Below are positions 8,677-16,609 of a stretch of 64,000 nucleotides of DNA, piece after piece. The translations under genes were made by a program, and so were the position numbers. Each line of letters opens with the position of its first letter. The first letter of the stretch is position 1. The notes under the pieces were generated by a model that saw only the letters and a list, made by a program, of their open reading frames with translations, had not been told where the DNA came from and searched no databases. This DNA comes from Bacillota bacterium (GTDB lineage: Bacteria; Bacillota; Clostridia; Lachnospirales; Cellulosilyticaceae). Location: contig JAEYPM010000077.1 in assembly GCA_023410675.1 (NCBI GenBank), positions 30,469-94,468 on the forward strand. Reading direction: 5' to 3'.

Positions 8677-9444
8677 TCACTTTTTAACTACTTTCCAAGG
8701 AGCAGATTTTTTCTCTATATAGCCTGCAAGGTGCATAAGTATCAAGCTAATAACACTAACTAGAAAGATCACTGCAAACATCTTATCAAAAGAATAGGAT
8801 TTTCTTACCCTTGTCATATAGACACCAAGTCCCTTATCTCCTCCTAACCATTCTGCAATTACTGCTCCGATTACAGAATATGAAACGGAAACCTTAAGCC
8901 CAGCAAAAAAGTTTGGCATTGCATAAGGTAACTTAATATGATATAAGATCTGCCTTTTATTTGCACCCATTGATTTTAATAGCCTTATCGCATCATTATC
9001 CACAGATTTAAACCCATCTAATAAAGCCACAGTCACTGGGAAAAAGCATACTAAAAAAATCAAGAATATCTTAGGAGCAATACCATAGCCCATCCAAAGT
9101 ACCAGAAGTGGGGCAATGGCTATTGCTGGTATTGTTTGTGTGATTACAAAAAGTGGATACAGCATATCATATAATATCTTTGAATGATCCATCAAAATAG
9201 CCGAAATGAATGCAAATATAATCCCTATGCCCAATCCTAAAAAAGCCTCCCCAAGTGATACTAAAGTGTGTTCTAGTAAAATATTTCTGTCTACAAAAAA
9301 TGCCTTGATCACTTGCAATGGAGATGGGAGCATATATTTAGGTAGCACTTCAAAATAAGATAGAGCGGCCCACAGAGTAAAAAGCACAAAAAGCATACTA
9401 TAAGAGGATCCTTTACTCATGATGCTTTTTAGTTTTCTTTTCAA
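8677..9444 (-). CDS. thiX: ABC transporter permease for thiamine precursor (ThiX-like)
   Basis: A BPD_transp_1 permease of about 255 residues with six membrane helices. The cytoplasmic EAA loop is present (LLKSMGANKRQILYHIKLP, about residue 160-178 of the long form). The longest frame starts with ATG at 9460-9462, but GAGGGGG just inside it sits 9 bases before an in-frame TTG at 9442-9444, which I take as the start; an ATG at 9418-9420 that overlaps the upstream stop is also possible. Either way the gene overlaps or abuts the thiamine-binding protein gene and should be translationally coupled. Confidence 0.85.
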   Translation of the reverse strand: MKRKLKSIMSKGSSYSMLFVLFTLWAALSYFEVLPKYMLPSPLQVIKAFFVDRNILLEHTLVSLGEAFLGLGIGIIFAFISAILMDHSKILYDMLYPLFVITQTIPAIAIAPLLVLWMGYGIAPKIFLIFLVCFFPVTVALLDGFKSVDNDAIRLLKSMGANKRQILYHIKLPYAMPNFFAGLKVSVSYSVIGAVIAEWLGGDKGLGVYMTRVRKSYSFDKMFAVIFLVSVISLILMHLAGYIEKKSAPWKVVKK

Positions 9445-9715
9445 TAGACCATACCCCCTCATTAGGATTGTATGCTATTTTTACATAGCTCATCACACTT
9501 TCGGCTCCTTCTCGAATACATATCTTTTGACATTCTTTTACAATAGTCATGAGCTCATCAAAGTCTCCCTCTACTGTTGTTTCAAAAGGACCTACAAAGG
9601 TATTGAGTCCTGTACTTTTTATATAAGCTATTACCTCATCCACTACTCTAATTACTTCCTCCCCTTCTACTTTAGGCAATACTTGAATCGCAATTGATGC
9701 ATTTGGTTGTTTCAT
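9413..9715 (-). CDS. thiamine-binding protein, MTH1187/YkoF-type (DUF77)
   Basis: A 100-residue single-domain protein of the COG0011/DUF77 family. Marks are SIAIQVLPK near the start, DEVIAYIKSTGLNTFVGPFETTVEGDFDELM in the middle (short pieces: YIKSTGLNTFVGPFETTVEG), and a C-terminal YNPNEGVWSIEKK. Family members bind thiamine or its hydroxymethylpyrimidine part and occur with TPP-controlled transporters. It is the first gene after the TPP riboswitch, with AAGGAGA before the ATG. It has no signal peptide, so it acts inside the cell, perhaps buffering or handing over the imported compound. Confidence 0.88.
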   Translation of the reverse strand: MKQPNASIAIQVLPKVEGEEVIRVVDEVIAYIKSTGLNTFVGPFETTVEGDFDELMTIVKECQKICIREGAESVMSYVKIAYNPNEGVWSIEKKTKKHHE

Positions 9716-9850
9716 TGTTTTCTCTCCTTCTTCTTATAATAATTATTCATGTTGTTAATAAATCGCTTTTCTGATTTGTTAGATCATTTATTACTATGCC
9801 TATAGCATTCACATTCTAAGCATTAAGTATAAACTTTGAATGCCTCTAAG

Positions 9851-9887
9851 GAAAAATAAAAAAACTGCATGGAAAACCCATGCAGTG
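9851..9887 (-). terminator. terminator of the TPP riboswitch (expression platform)
   Basis: ACTGCATGG and CCATGCAGT (9864-9872 and 9878-9886) form a stem that on the minus strand is followed by seven T, then ATTTTT. It lies 17 bases after the TPP aptamer and 136 bases before the first gene, so binding of TPP should promote termination here. Confidence 0.9.
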
Positions 9888-9903
9888 ATAAAGCATACAA
9901 TAA

Positions 9904-9994
9904 ATTTTCCTACGCCGGCATTACCCGGATCAGGTATAAGGGTTGAGGATGATACCAATCCTCTCTCAGCCAAATGATAATCAGCACCCCGCAT
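9904..9994 (-). promoter_or_regulatory. TPP riboswitch (thi box)
   Basis: On the minus strand the aptamer shows the conserved pieces in order: GCGGGGTGC (P1/start), GGCTGAGA (P2-P3 side, pyrimidine pocket), ACCTGATCCGGGTAATGCC (pyrophosphate side, normally ACCTGATCTGGATAATGCC) and GGCGTAGGAAA (closing). A terminator follows, so control is by premature termination. It heads the thiamine-binding protein and ThiXYZ operon. Confidence 0.96.
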
Positions 9995-10057
9995 ATTCGA
10001 TTTACCTCTTAACTATACAGAATAACAAAAATTCTGTCAAGATTTGCATAGAATCAT

Positions 10058-12130
10058 TTAAGCTTGTTTTTCTATAACTATAAGACATGTACTATCAGGA
10101 AGTCTAACATTCTTTCTATTCTCATCTAAAAAAGTTATTTTTTGTGATAGTGCAATCGTATAGCCTTCTTGTAAAAAATGTTGACATTCTATAACTTTTG
10201 TTTGATCACCTAATACGTCCGCAATAAACGCCTTAAACTGAGTCGGTGTAAAATAGCCAAACTGTTCATGAATCTCATAAGCATAGGACTTTTCTCCCCA
10301 TGTATAGGTATATAAAAATTCCATAGCGTCATTAATGAGCATACACACTTCATTTTGTCCTACTACAGTATAATGTATTTCTCTTCCCTTAAAATCTTCC
10401 TTAAATCTTTTAAGCCAGTACATCCCTTCCTCAGATAAAAATTTAATAATCCTTTTCTGATTTTGTGGCTCTGTCATAATGCCATCACGGATAATAATAC
10501 GTCCACCTGGCTTTAAAACTTCAAATGCACTTTTCAAGGCTTCCCTTAGTGTTTCATGATTAAATTTTTTGCCATTAAAAGGGATATAAGAAAACAATTC
10601 ATGTAAGATGGAACAAAAGATAATTGTATCTATACTATTTTCAGGAATGTATTCCTTTAAATTAAGTGCATCACCATAGAGTACATCCCACTTTTTAGCT
10701 TCTACATTTTTCTTTTTTTTAAGAGCATCTAAAACATTTTGGGCAATATCAACACCAAGTATCTCTTTATCTGGGTAGGAGGTTTCTATTAAATCCATCA
10801 AAGCCCCACCGCCAGGCCCGATATCAACAACTTTATTTCCTATAATATATTTGAGTATAATTTTTTTGTAGTCTATGGTTTGATTCATGGTTTGTAAATA
10901 TGTTTCTTCTTCATAAAAGCGATCATATTGATCTTTTCTTAAATCAAATAAATCAAACAATAAAATAATTGCTTTTTCATAAAGCACATCTGCCTTTTCT
11001 GCCTCCATACAAAAGTCAATAAGCTTTTCTGATGGTTTAGAAAACGCAAACTCAAAAAATACAATATTATCTACTAAGTTATATGTATTTATTTTATACA
11101 CAACATGTTTATTATCCAATAGCACCTTGTTTATTATGTCCTTGATATCCATTGACCCTAAATACTTTTCTATAATACGCTTCTTATAAATATTAATTCT
11201 CTTTCTTCCATCATGTTCATAGTAGATGGTTTTCATAAGTCTTTCAAAGCTGATATGTTTTACGCTATTACAGTCTACTGAATAATATGAAAGAAGTAAA
11301 ATTTTGATAAACTCTTCAAAAGTGAAGTCATAAAGGGCGGACTCAACATACCATAGCTGAAAATGATCAAATAACTTTTCTAAAGCAGCTTTACTTTCAT
11401 CATCTTGGAATTTTTGATATTCAAGGTCAAAATTTTCACCATTACTAATTGATGTTTTCCTAAGCCTTCTTAATCTTTCTTTCACAGAGAGTTGTTTATT
11501 AAATGCTCCTTGAACAATATAGTCTGTTATCTCTTTAACTTCCTTCTCAATACGGGCCCATAACTTTTTATCTACAGCACTAATAATGCAATAGTTAAGC
11601 AGGAAAATAAGTTGCCCTAACATTTCTTTAGAAACAATGTCCCTTTCAATAAGCTCATATAAAGGCTTGTTTTCCACAAGGGAGACTTCACCACGTATAA
11701 ATTGACCAATTAATCCATGGGTTAAGATTAGCGTATGAATGATTTGGCACTTCTTACTCTGTTTGATTTCTACACTTTCAAGGTAAATCTTTGCTGACCC
11801 TTCATTATGAGCAAATAGATTATAGCCTTTATTTATCCATTTATCTCTTTGATGTCTAAGCCCTGCTTTAGCCACTTCACTCCATTTAAGCACTTCTTGT
11901 AAAATTTCTATAACGTCTTTATCCCTTAAATTAAGTTCTTCCAAACATTCTAATGTTTTTTGCACATAATCAAGTACATAATTGTTCTCTATTTCTTTTA
12001 AGGAATATACACGCTCGAAATTTATATTTCTTTCTCTAGTAAGACCTAAATACATGAGCCACTTCTCATCTTTAAGAATACTTTTATCGCCATTATTAAA
12101 ACTTCTTATGTGATGTAAAGCTTCTAACAT
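10058..12130 (-). CDS. large protein with C-terminal class I SAM methyltransferase domain
   Basis: A 690-residue cytoplasmic protein. Residues about 430-610 are a clear SAM-dependent methyltransferase fold: VVDIGPGGGALMDLIE (motif I), ILGVDIAQ (the acidic residue that binds ribose), YGDALNL, SIDTIIFCSILHELF (motif IV) and VLKPGGRIIIRDG. The N-terminal 420 residues and the C-terminal 80 match nothing I recognise; they are charged, helix-rich and free of membrane segments or signal peptide. The substrate is unknown. GGTGGGG precedes the ATG at normal distance. The gene is transcribed alone after the DUF421 gene. Confidence 0.75.
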   Translation of the reverse strand: MLEALHHIRSFNNGDKSILKDEKWLMYLGLTRERNINFERVYSLKEIENNYVLDYVQKTLECLEELNLRDKDVIEILQEVLKWSEVAKAGLRHQRDKWINKGYNLFAHNEGSAKIYLESVEIKQSKKCQIIHTLILTHGLIGQFIRGEVSLVENKPLYELIERDIVSKEMLGQLIFLLNYCIISAVDKKLWARIEKEVKEITDYIVQGAFNKQLSVKERLRRLRKTSISNGENFDLEYQKFQDDESKAALEKLFDHFQLWYVESALYDFTFEEFIKILLLSYYSVDCNSVKHISFERLMKTIYYEHDGRKRINIYKKRIIEKYLGSMDIKDIINKVLLDNKHVVYKINTYNLVDNIVFFEFAFSKPSEKLIDFCMEAEKADVLYEKAIILLFDLFDLRKDQYDRFYEEETYLQTMNQTIDYKKIILKYIIGNKVVDIGPGGGALMDLIETSYPDKEILGVDIAQNVLDALKKKKNVEAKKWDVLYGDALNLKEYIPENSIDTIIFCSILHELFSYIPFNGKKFNHETLREALKSAFEVLKPGGRIIIRDGIMTEPQNQKRIIKFLSEEGMYWLKRFKEDFKGREIHYTVVGQNEVCMLINDAMEFLYTYTWGEKSYAYEIHEQFGYFTPTQFKAFIADVLGDQTKVIECQHFLQEGYTIALSQKITFLDENRKNVRLPDSTCLIVIEKQA

Positions 12131-12211
12131 AGGATAACCCCACCTTTTATTACTTTTTTGATTTTACCAGAGACATCTTAACTTCTTCACTTATTCTGTT
12201 ACATAATATTG

Positions 12212-12226
12212 TTTCTCTTAGGTGAA
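12212..12226 (-). repeat. short shared motif upstream of the methyltransferase gene
   Basis: TTCACCTAAGAGAAA (minus strand) is repeated exactly at 19110-19124. Both copies lie 74-96 bases before the start of a minus-strand gene. A related AGGTGAATCCAC stretch recurs near 59215. It could be a regulatory box; this is inference from the repeat and position only. Confidence 0.4.
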
Positions 12227-12266
12227 TCCACGAGTACTATGTTAAATTATATCACGTTTTTTACTA

Positions 12267-12983
12267 TTATCTTAAACATTTCTTTTCCTTGATCTTTTCA
12301 TCTTTTTTAAAAACCCTTATCGTGCTATTAACATCACACGTGGCTAAAAGTATCTCCTTAGGTGAAGATATATCCTGCATATTCAGCTGCTTCATAAGCC
12401 ATACTTCATTTTTACCAATTATCTTAAGATTATTTTTCATAATGTTGCCATCAATAATAACATTAGCTACAAGCCCTTCTGGCTTTGCTGCTATATCCAT
12501 ATCTTCTACATTGACTGGCCTTTTTTCTACTTTGGGCAAAAAACTTATTTTCCCACTACTTTCCATAATGGCCATACTAATATCATCGATATTATAATAG
12601 CCACCTATGCGACACTCCTGTAAAAATTCATTAACTGTAAACTTAATCTTTTTTAAATTCTTCTCTATAATCTTTCCGTCTTGTATGATGATAACAGGAT
12701 CACCTTCAAAAAATCTTCTTGCCCATATGCTTTTAAGGGTTAGAATAGCTATTAATGTATCAATGAGTCCAAATATAGCCATGGCAAATACAAAATCAAT
12801 CCATTCTATTTCTGTATCTATGGTCATTTGAGCTGCTATTGAGCCTATTGAGATCCCAATAACATAATCAAAAATACTAAGTTGTGAAATTTGCTTCCTC
12901 CCCATAATTTTCGTGAGCAAAAATAATGTTGATACAGCAACTATACTTCTAATGATAATCACTATTAATCTAGTCACATCCAT
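12267..12983 (-). CDS. DUF421 membrane protein (YetF/YdfS family)
   Basis: This protein has two or three N-terminal membrane helices followed by a cytoplasmic alpha/beta domain. Family marks are FLLTKIMGRKQISQLSIFDY (residues about 18-37 of the short form), IGSIAAQM, and PVIIIQDGKI. Relatives (YetF, SpoVAE-associated proteins) are widespread in spore formers; function is unknown. The frame also contains an ATG at 13014-13016, but that codon sits inside a long hairpin; TAGGAGTG lies 9 bases before the ATG at 12981-12983, which I take as the start. The gene ends about 30 bases before the methyltransferase leader. Confidence 0.85.
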   Translation of the reverse strand: MDVTRLIVIIIRSIVAVSTLFLLTKIMGRKQISQLSIFDYVIGISIGSIAAQMTIDTEIEWIDFVFAMAIFGLIDTLIAILTLKSIWARRFFEGDPVIIIQDGKIIEKNLKKIKFTVNEFLQECRIGGYYNIDDISMAIMESSGKISFLPKVEKRPVNVEDMDIAAKPEGLVANVIIDGNIMKNNLKIIGKNEVWLMKQLNMQDISSPKEILLATCDVNSTIRVFKKDEKIKEKKCLR

Positions 12984-13007
12984 GCCAGGGTCACTCCTAT
13001 AATAAAT

Positions 13008-13071
13008 ATACTCCATATAGAAGTCACATTGTATAAGGCAAACTTTAAAATGTGACTTCTATATGGAGTAT
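13008..13071. other. 23-bp perfect inverted repeat in the DUF421 leader
   Basis: 13008-13030 is the exact reverse complement of 13049-13071, with an 18-nt loop. It lies between the chemoreceptor stop (13119) and the DUF421 start, and ends just before the DUF421 ribosome-binding site. No T run follows on either strand, so it is not a typical terminator; it may protect or regulate the mRNA. Confidence 0.75.
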
Positions 13072-13118
13072 CTCCAATTTAATATAAAAATATAGGATGA
13101 ATATGTTTTTCTATACTA

Positions 13119-15218
13119 TTAATATTTAAACTGTTCAATGCTTCGTGTAACTTGTTGTGATAAAAGTTCCAATTGTTCACTTAGCACTGAAATTTGCTCA
13201 AGATAATTAGCCTGCTCTTCAATAGATGCTGTAACCTCCTGAGCTCCTGCAGCACTTTCCTGGGCACTTGATGAAAGATGTCCAATAATATCAACAAGGT
13301 CATTTTTCTTGTCCGTAACTTCTTCTATTAATTGACTTAAGTAATTAATACTTTCTCTTGTATTTTCAATAGCAAAAGAAATTCCTTCAAATTTAAGTTT
13401 AGTTGCTTGTACACTATCTGTCTGAGATAGTGTCATTTTTGAAACTTCCTCCATCACACTTATGGCTCCTTCAGATTTTTCATTGAGCTGTGTGATTAAA
13501 TGAGTAATTTCTTTTGCAAAACGATCAGTACTCTCAGCTAATGTACGTATTTCGTCTGCAACAATACCAAAACCTCTTCCATGTTCCCCTGCCCTGGCTG
13601 CCTCAATTGCAGCATTAAGTGCAAGTAAGTTTGTTTGTTTTGCGATGCCTTCAATGCTACTGCTTGAACTATATATTTTTTTAATACTTTCATTGGTCAC
13701 CATAATAACATCACGAACTTTATCTATGTAGCTATTACTTAATTCTGTTTTTTGAATAAGCTCCTCTAAAAGATCAAAACCTTCATTTTTTAGGTTTTCT
13801 ACTTTATTTGATTCTTCCACTAAATTAAAAACATTATTCTTCTCACTTTCTATAAGGCTGCCTACTTCATTCGTTTTTAGTGCACCCACTTGCATATCTT
13901 CCGCTTGTGAGGTTACGACTGCTGCTATCTGTTGCACGGAATCTGAAACTTCCTTAATGGATTGCAAAGACATAGCAATCTTATCTTTTAAGCTTTGAGA
14001 GGTGGTGAAAACGTTATCTGCTGCATGTGCATTATGTGATATCAGTTTTTTCAGATTTTCTCCAATCATTTGAAATGCCTGTGAAAGTTTCCCTACCTCG
14101 TCCTTTCGTTTTTTATATTTATCTTTTATCTCATGTGAAAAGTCACCTTCAGCCATTTGATAACATTCTTTTGTAAGATAAGAAATAGGTTTTGAAATAT
14201 TTATAGCAATTATATAGATACTCATAAAACTAACCAATAAAAATATAATACTTAAGATTATAAATGCATTTTTTATTTTATTTGCTCCTGAAAGAATAAC
14301 GTTTTTATCTACTTCTACACCAACGACCCATTCGTTGCCACGTATAGGAGCAAAACCTATGTACTTGTCAACACCATAATAATTATATTCACCAAAACTA
14401 TTCTCCCTACTAAGCATTCTCTCCTTAACGAGTAAAAATCCCTTATTTTGAAGTACAGTTCCTTCTTCACTGCCTGGTGTTGCACTCGTAACAGCATCCG
14501 CATCTTGAGATGATTCTCCTTCTTCGCTACCTGACGTTGCCCCTGTGACAGCATCTGCATGACTCATAGTTGCTCCTGTGAAATCTGAAAGTAAATTTTT
14601 ATCCGCATGAGCTATTGTTTTTCCTTCTTGATTAATAATAAAAGCACTTCCTGAGTCTCCATATTTTATCTCAAAGGCAATATCACTTAATTCATAGGCA
14701 TCTCTTACAGCCATTAAAACGCCCACAACTTTTGAATTATTCATAATAGGGACTGTATAAATCATTATAAGAGAATCACTTTCTTGTAAGGACATAGGAT
14801 CAGAAACAAACTTTTCGCCATTTAGTGCAGCCTTAAAATAATCCGTTTCTTTTAAATCTGCCTTCTGGCCATTATCATAAGTAGCTTCTCCCTTTTCATT
14901 AATAATAGCCATTTGCTTATGCCCTGCTCTGTTTGTTTCACTTTGAATCATTTCTTTTCCCTTAAGCAAAAGGCTGTTTGATTTATTATCATAATTATTA
15001 CCTATGTACTGTGCTAATGTCTCCATACTATTAAACTGTTTTGAAAGATTAGCTTCAACAGTTATTGCTGCCTCTAAGGCAAAAGCTGGCATAGTGTTTT
15101 TTGCATTTTCAGTCAGTGCGTAGGATAAAGCAGAATAGGCACTAATTCCCATTCCAATACATACGAATACTAACAAACTTCCAAGCAAAATCATCAATCT
15201 TAACCTAATTGTTTTCAT
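13119..15218 (-). CDS. methyl-accepting chemotaxis protein with dCACHE sensor and repeated DxxTxAT motifs
   Basis: A membrane chemoreceptor of about 699 residues. From the N-terminus: one membrane helix (about 8-28), an extracellular dCACHE-type sensor to about 315, a second helix (about 320-345), a HAMP domain, and a C-terminal signalling coiled coil with the conserved tip QTNLLALNAAIEAARAGEHG. The sensor contains an insert with SDFTGAT, DAVTGAT and DAVTSAT, the last two in a 19-residue tandem repeat; these match the Dxx(S/T)(G/S)AT consensus of flavin-transferase (ApbE) targets. The start chosen is the ATG at 15216-15218, which has GGGGG 8 bases upstream; the frame extends 20 codons further. 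It signals to CheA through CheW. The ligand is unknown. Confidence 0.92.
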   Translation of the reverse strand: MKTIRLRLMILLGSLLVFVCIGMGISAYSALSYALTENAKNTMPAFALEAAITVEANLSKQFNSMETLAQYIGNNYDNKSNSLLLKGKEMIQSETNRAGHKQMAIINEKGEATYDNGQKADLKETDYFKAALNGEKFVSDPMSLQESDSLIMIYTVPIMNNSKVVGVLMAVRDAYELSDIAFEIKYGDSGSAFIINQEGKTIAHADKNLLSDFTGATMSHADAVTGATSGSEEGESSQDADAVTSATPGSEEGTVLQNKGFLLVKERMLSRENSFGEYNYYGVDKYIGFAPIRGNEWVVGVEVDKNVILSGANKIKNAFIILSIIFLLVSFMSIYIIAINISKPISYLTKECYQMAEGDFSHEIKDKYKKRKDEVGKLSQAFQMIGENLKKLISHNAHAADNVFTTSQSLKDKIAMSLQSIKEVSDSVQQIAAVVTSQAEDMQVGALKTNEVGSLIESEKNNVFNLVEESNKVENLKNEGFDLLEELIQKTELSNSYIDKVRDVIMVTNESIKKIYSSSSSIEGIAKQTNLLALNAAIEAARAGEHGRGFGIVADEIRTLAESTDRFAKEITHLITQLNEKSEGAISVMEEVSKMTLSQTDSVQATKLKFEGISFAIENTRESINYLSQLIEEVTDKKNDLVDIIGHLSSSAQESAAGAQEVTASIEEQANYLEQISVLSEQLELLSQQVTRSIEQFKY
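14461..14560 (-). repeat. 57-bp tandem duplication inside the chemoreceptor sensor
   Basis: The 43-base stretches 14461-14503 and 14518-14560 are about 80% identical at a 57-base offset (19 codons). Differences are mostly silent, and both copies encode DAVT(G/S)AT(S/P)GSEEG. The duplication is in frame and appears to be maintained. Confidence 0.85.
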
Positions 15219-15413
15219 AAAGTCATCCCCCTTGGTTGAAAAATTTAAAGACCTCAAACACTCTAGTTGTGTTGTCATATTTTAGCACAGTTTGTCACGT
15301 TTTATCATATTTTACCATGTGTATTTTTTCTTTTCAATAAATATCAGCATATAATTAATATTTATTATTTTTTAATATTAATTATAATAGTTGTTTAATC
15401 CATCCACTCATTT

Positions 15414-15461
15414 AAAAAGAGTAAAGAGGATCGTTCATAAACGATCCTCTTTACTCTTTTT
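15414..15461. terminator. long Rho-independent terminator
   Basis: A perfect 22-bp stem (15414-15435 with 15440-15461) with a CATA loop and T/A tracts on both sides. It lies 13 bases after the stop of the minus-strand coiled-coil gene at 15475 and can act in either direction. Confidence 0.9.
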
Positions 15462-15474
15462 CTTTGCCCTTTTA

Positions 15475-15891
15475 TTAACAGGCTATTGTCTTATGTTTTT
15501 CATATGCCTCTACGGCTTTACTCGTTTGTATCTCTAATCTATACGATTTTACAAGCCCCTCTGCCATGATTTTACTATACTGAGCTTTCTTCCCCATAGA
15601 ATCTTGCTCGTAATATTGTTGGCTAAGTTCATCTTTTTGCCTTTCAAGCTCTTGTATTTGTCTTTGAATTTCTTGAATTTTGGCTATGTAATTTTGATCT
15701 ATTTGGGCTTTGTACCTTCTCATTTGAATGTCCTCTATTGCTTGATCGTAGCTGTCTTTGTTTGTGTTATCTTCTAAGTTGTCACTTGGGCTTCTTTTGC
15801 CTTTTTTGTCTTTACCCTTTTCTTTGTCTGGACGAGCAAAGGGGTTTTGGTAAAACTCTTTTGTAATACTCCCCTTAGCTTTTACTTGCAT
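15475..15891 (-). CDS. hypothetical coiled-coil protein
   Basis: I do not recognise this 138-residue protein. Residues 1-50 are charged and probably disordered (KEKGKDKKGKR, then Ser/Asn/Asp-rich). Residues about 55-105 form a predicted coiled coil rich in Gln, Glu and Lys (IQEIQRQIQELERQKDELSQ). There is no signal peptide or membrane helix. A purine-rich site precedes the ATG and a strong terminator follows, so it is probably a real single gene. Nothing nearby suggests a role. Confidence 0.6.
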   Translation of the reverse strand: MQVKAKGSITKEFYQNPFARPDKEKGKDKKGKRSPSDNLEDNTNKDSYDQAIEDIQMRRYKAQIDQNYIAKIQEIQRQIQELERQKDELSQQYYEQDSMGKKAQYSKIMAEGLVKSYRLEIQTSKAVEAYEKHKTIAC

Positions 15892-15929
15892 AACACATCC
15901 CTTACTCCTTTCTCTAAAATAAAATATAA

Positions 15930-15971
15930 TGAATTCACATCATATAACCTAAAAGATAAAATGTGAATTCA
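15930..15971. other. inverted repeat upstream of the coiled-coil gene
   Basis: TGAATTCACAT (15930-15940) pairs with ATGTGAATTCA (15961-15971) around 20 bases, 39 bases upstream of the start at 15891. On the minus strand a T-rich stretch follows, so it could be either a leader hairpin or the terminator of the DUF1540 gene. Confidence 0.5.
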
Positions 15972-16095
15972 ATAATTACTTATTTATATCGACCAACCCT
16001 AAAATATAATTTATACTATTTACACAATTTTTGCAACTAAATTTATGCTATACTATTTATATAATCTTTAAATTATATAAATACTCTATGTTCAT

Positions 16096-16416
16096 TTATT
16101 TTCTCTCAAAACTTAAACAATCGGTTTCAGAATAATTCTCCACATCCTTTAAACTTCCTACTTCTATTTCCCTTAAGGTGCAATGATGCTTTGCATGATA
16201 AGCACAAGTGCTGACATCACACAAAATGCTTTCTGTTTCCCCTGCTGTTATTCTTTGTTCTAGAGCATTGTGATAGGCATCTGTATCAGTAAAAGTCTCA
16301 CAATAAGTCCTTTCCGTAATCATTGCTCTATCACCACCAACTTTTAAAACATTGGCACCGCATGTACCTTCTTGGTTATAAGAACAGGAATGGACACTAC
16401 AATTTATTCTATGCAT
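16096..16416 (-). CDS. protein with two DUF1540 domains
   Basis: A 106-residue protein made of two copies of the DUF1540 zinc-finger-like domain: INCSVHSCSYNQEGTCGANV...YCETF (residues 4-41) and ILCDVSTCAYHAKHHCTLRE...CLSF (about 64-103). Each copy has the CxxxxCxY(x5)C...C cysteine pattern. The family is common in Clostridia and is often linked to sporulation or stress, but has no defined activity. AAGGAGAG precedes the ATG. It is transcribed alone. Confidence 0.88.
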   Translation of the reverse strand: MHRINCSVHSCSYNQEGTCGANVLKVGGDRAMITERTYCETFTDTDAYHNALEQRITAGETESILCDVSTCAYHAKHHCTLREIEVGSLKDVENYSETDCLSFERK

Positions 16417-16609
16417 ACTCTTCTCTCCTTAACATATTGTATCATGATATTCTAAGTAACCACTACAGAGATACAACACCAATATTAATTTGTTATTCAC
16501 TCAGTATTGTCTCTCATAAGTCGAATTCATATAGTATTGTTCGTATTAATAATATGAAGTTCTATCATGAATTCACATATATATTATGTCATAAAAAAAA
16601 TATCTTATA

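Noticed and set aside
6908..9715. Sulfonate or nitrate transporter
   Set aside because: The families overlap with SsuABC, but the TPP riboswitch and the thiamine-binding protein show a thiamine-related role.
9809..9994. Open frame of 61 codons on the minus strand
   Set aside because: It lies within the TPP riboswitch and its terminator; the sequence is explained by the RNA structure.
14357..14560. Minus-strand frame inside the chemoreceptor gene
   Set aside because: It is an out-of-frame shadow produced by the duplicated sensor sequence.
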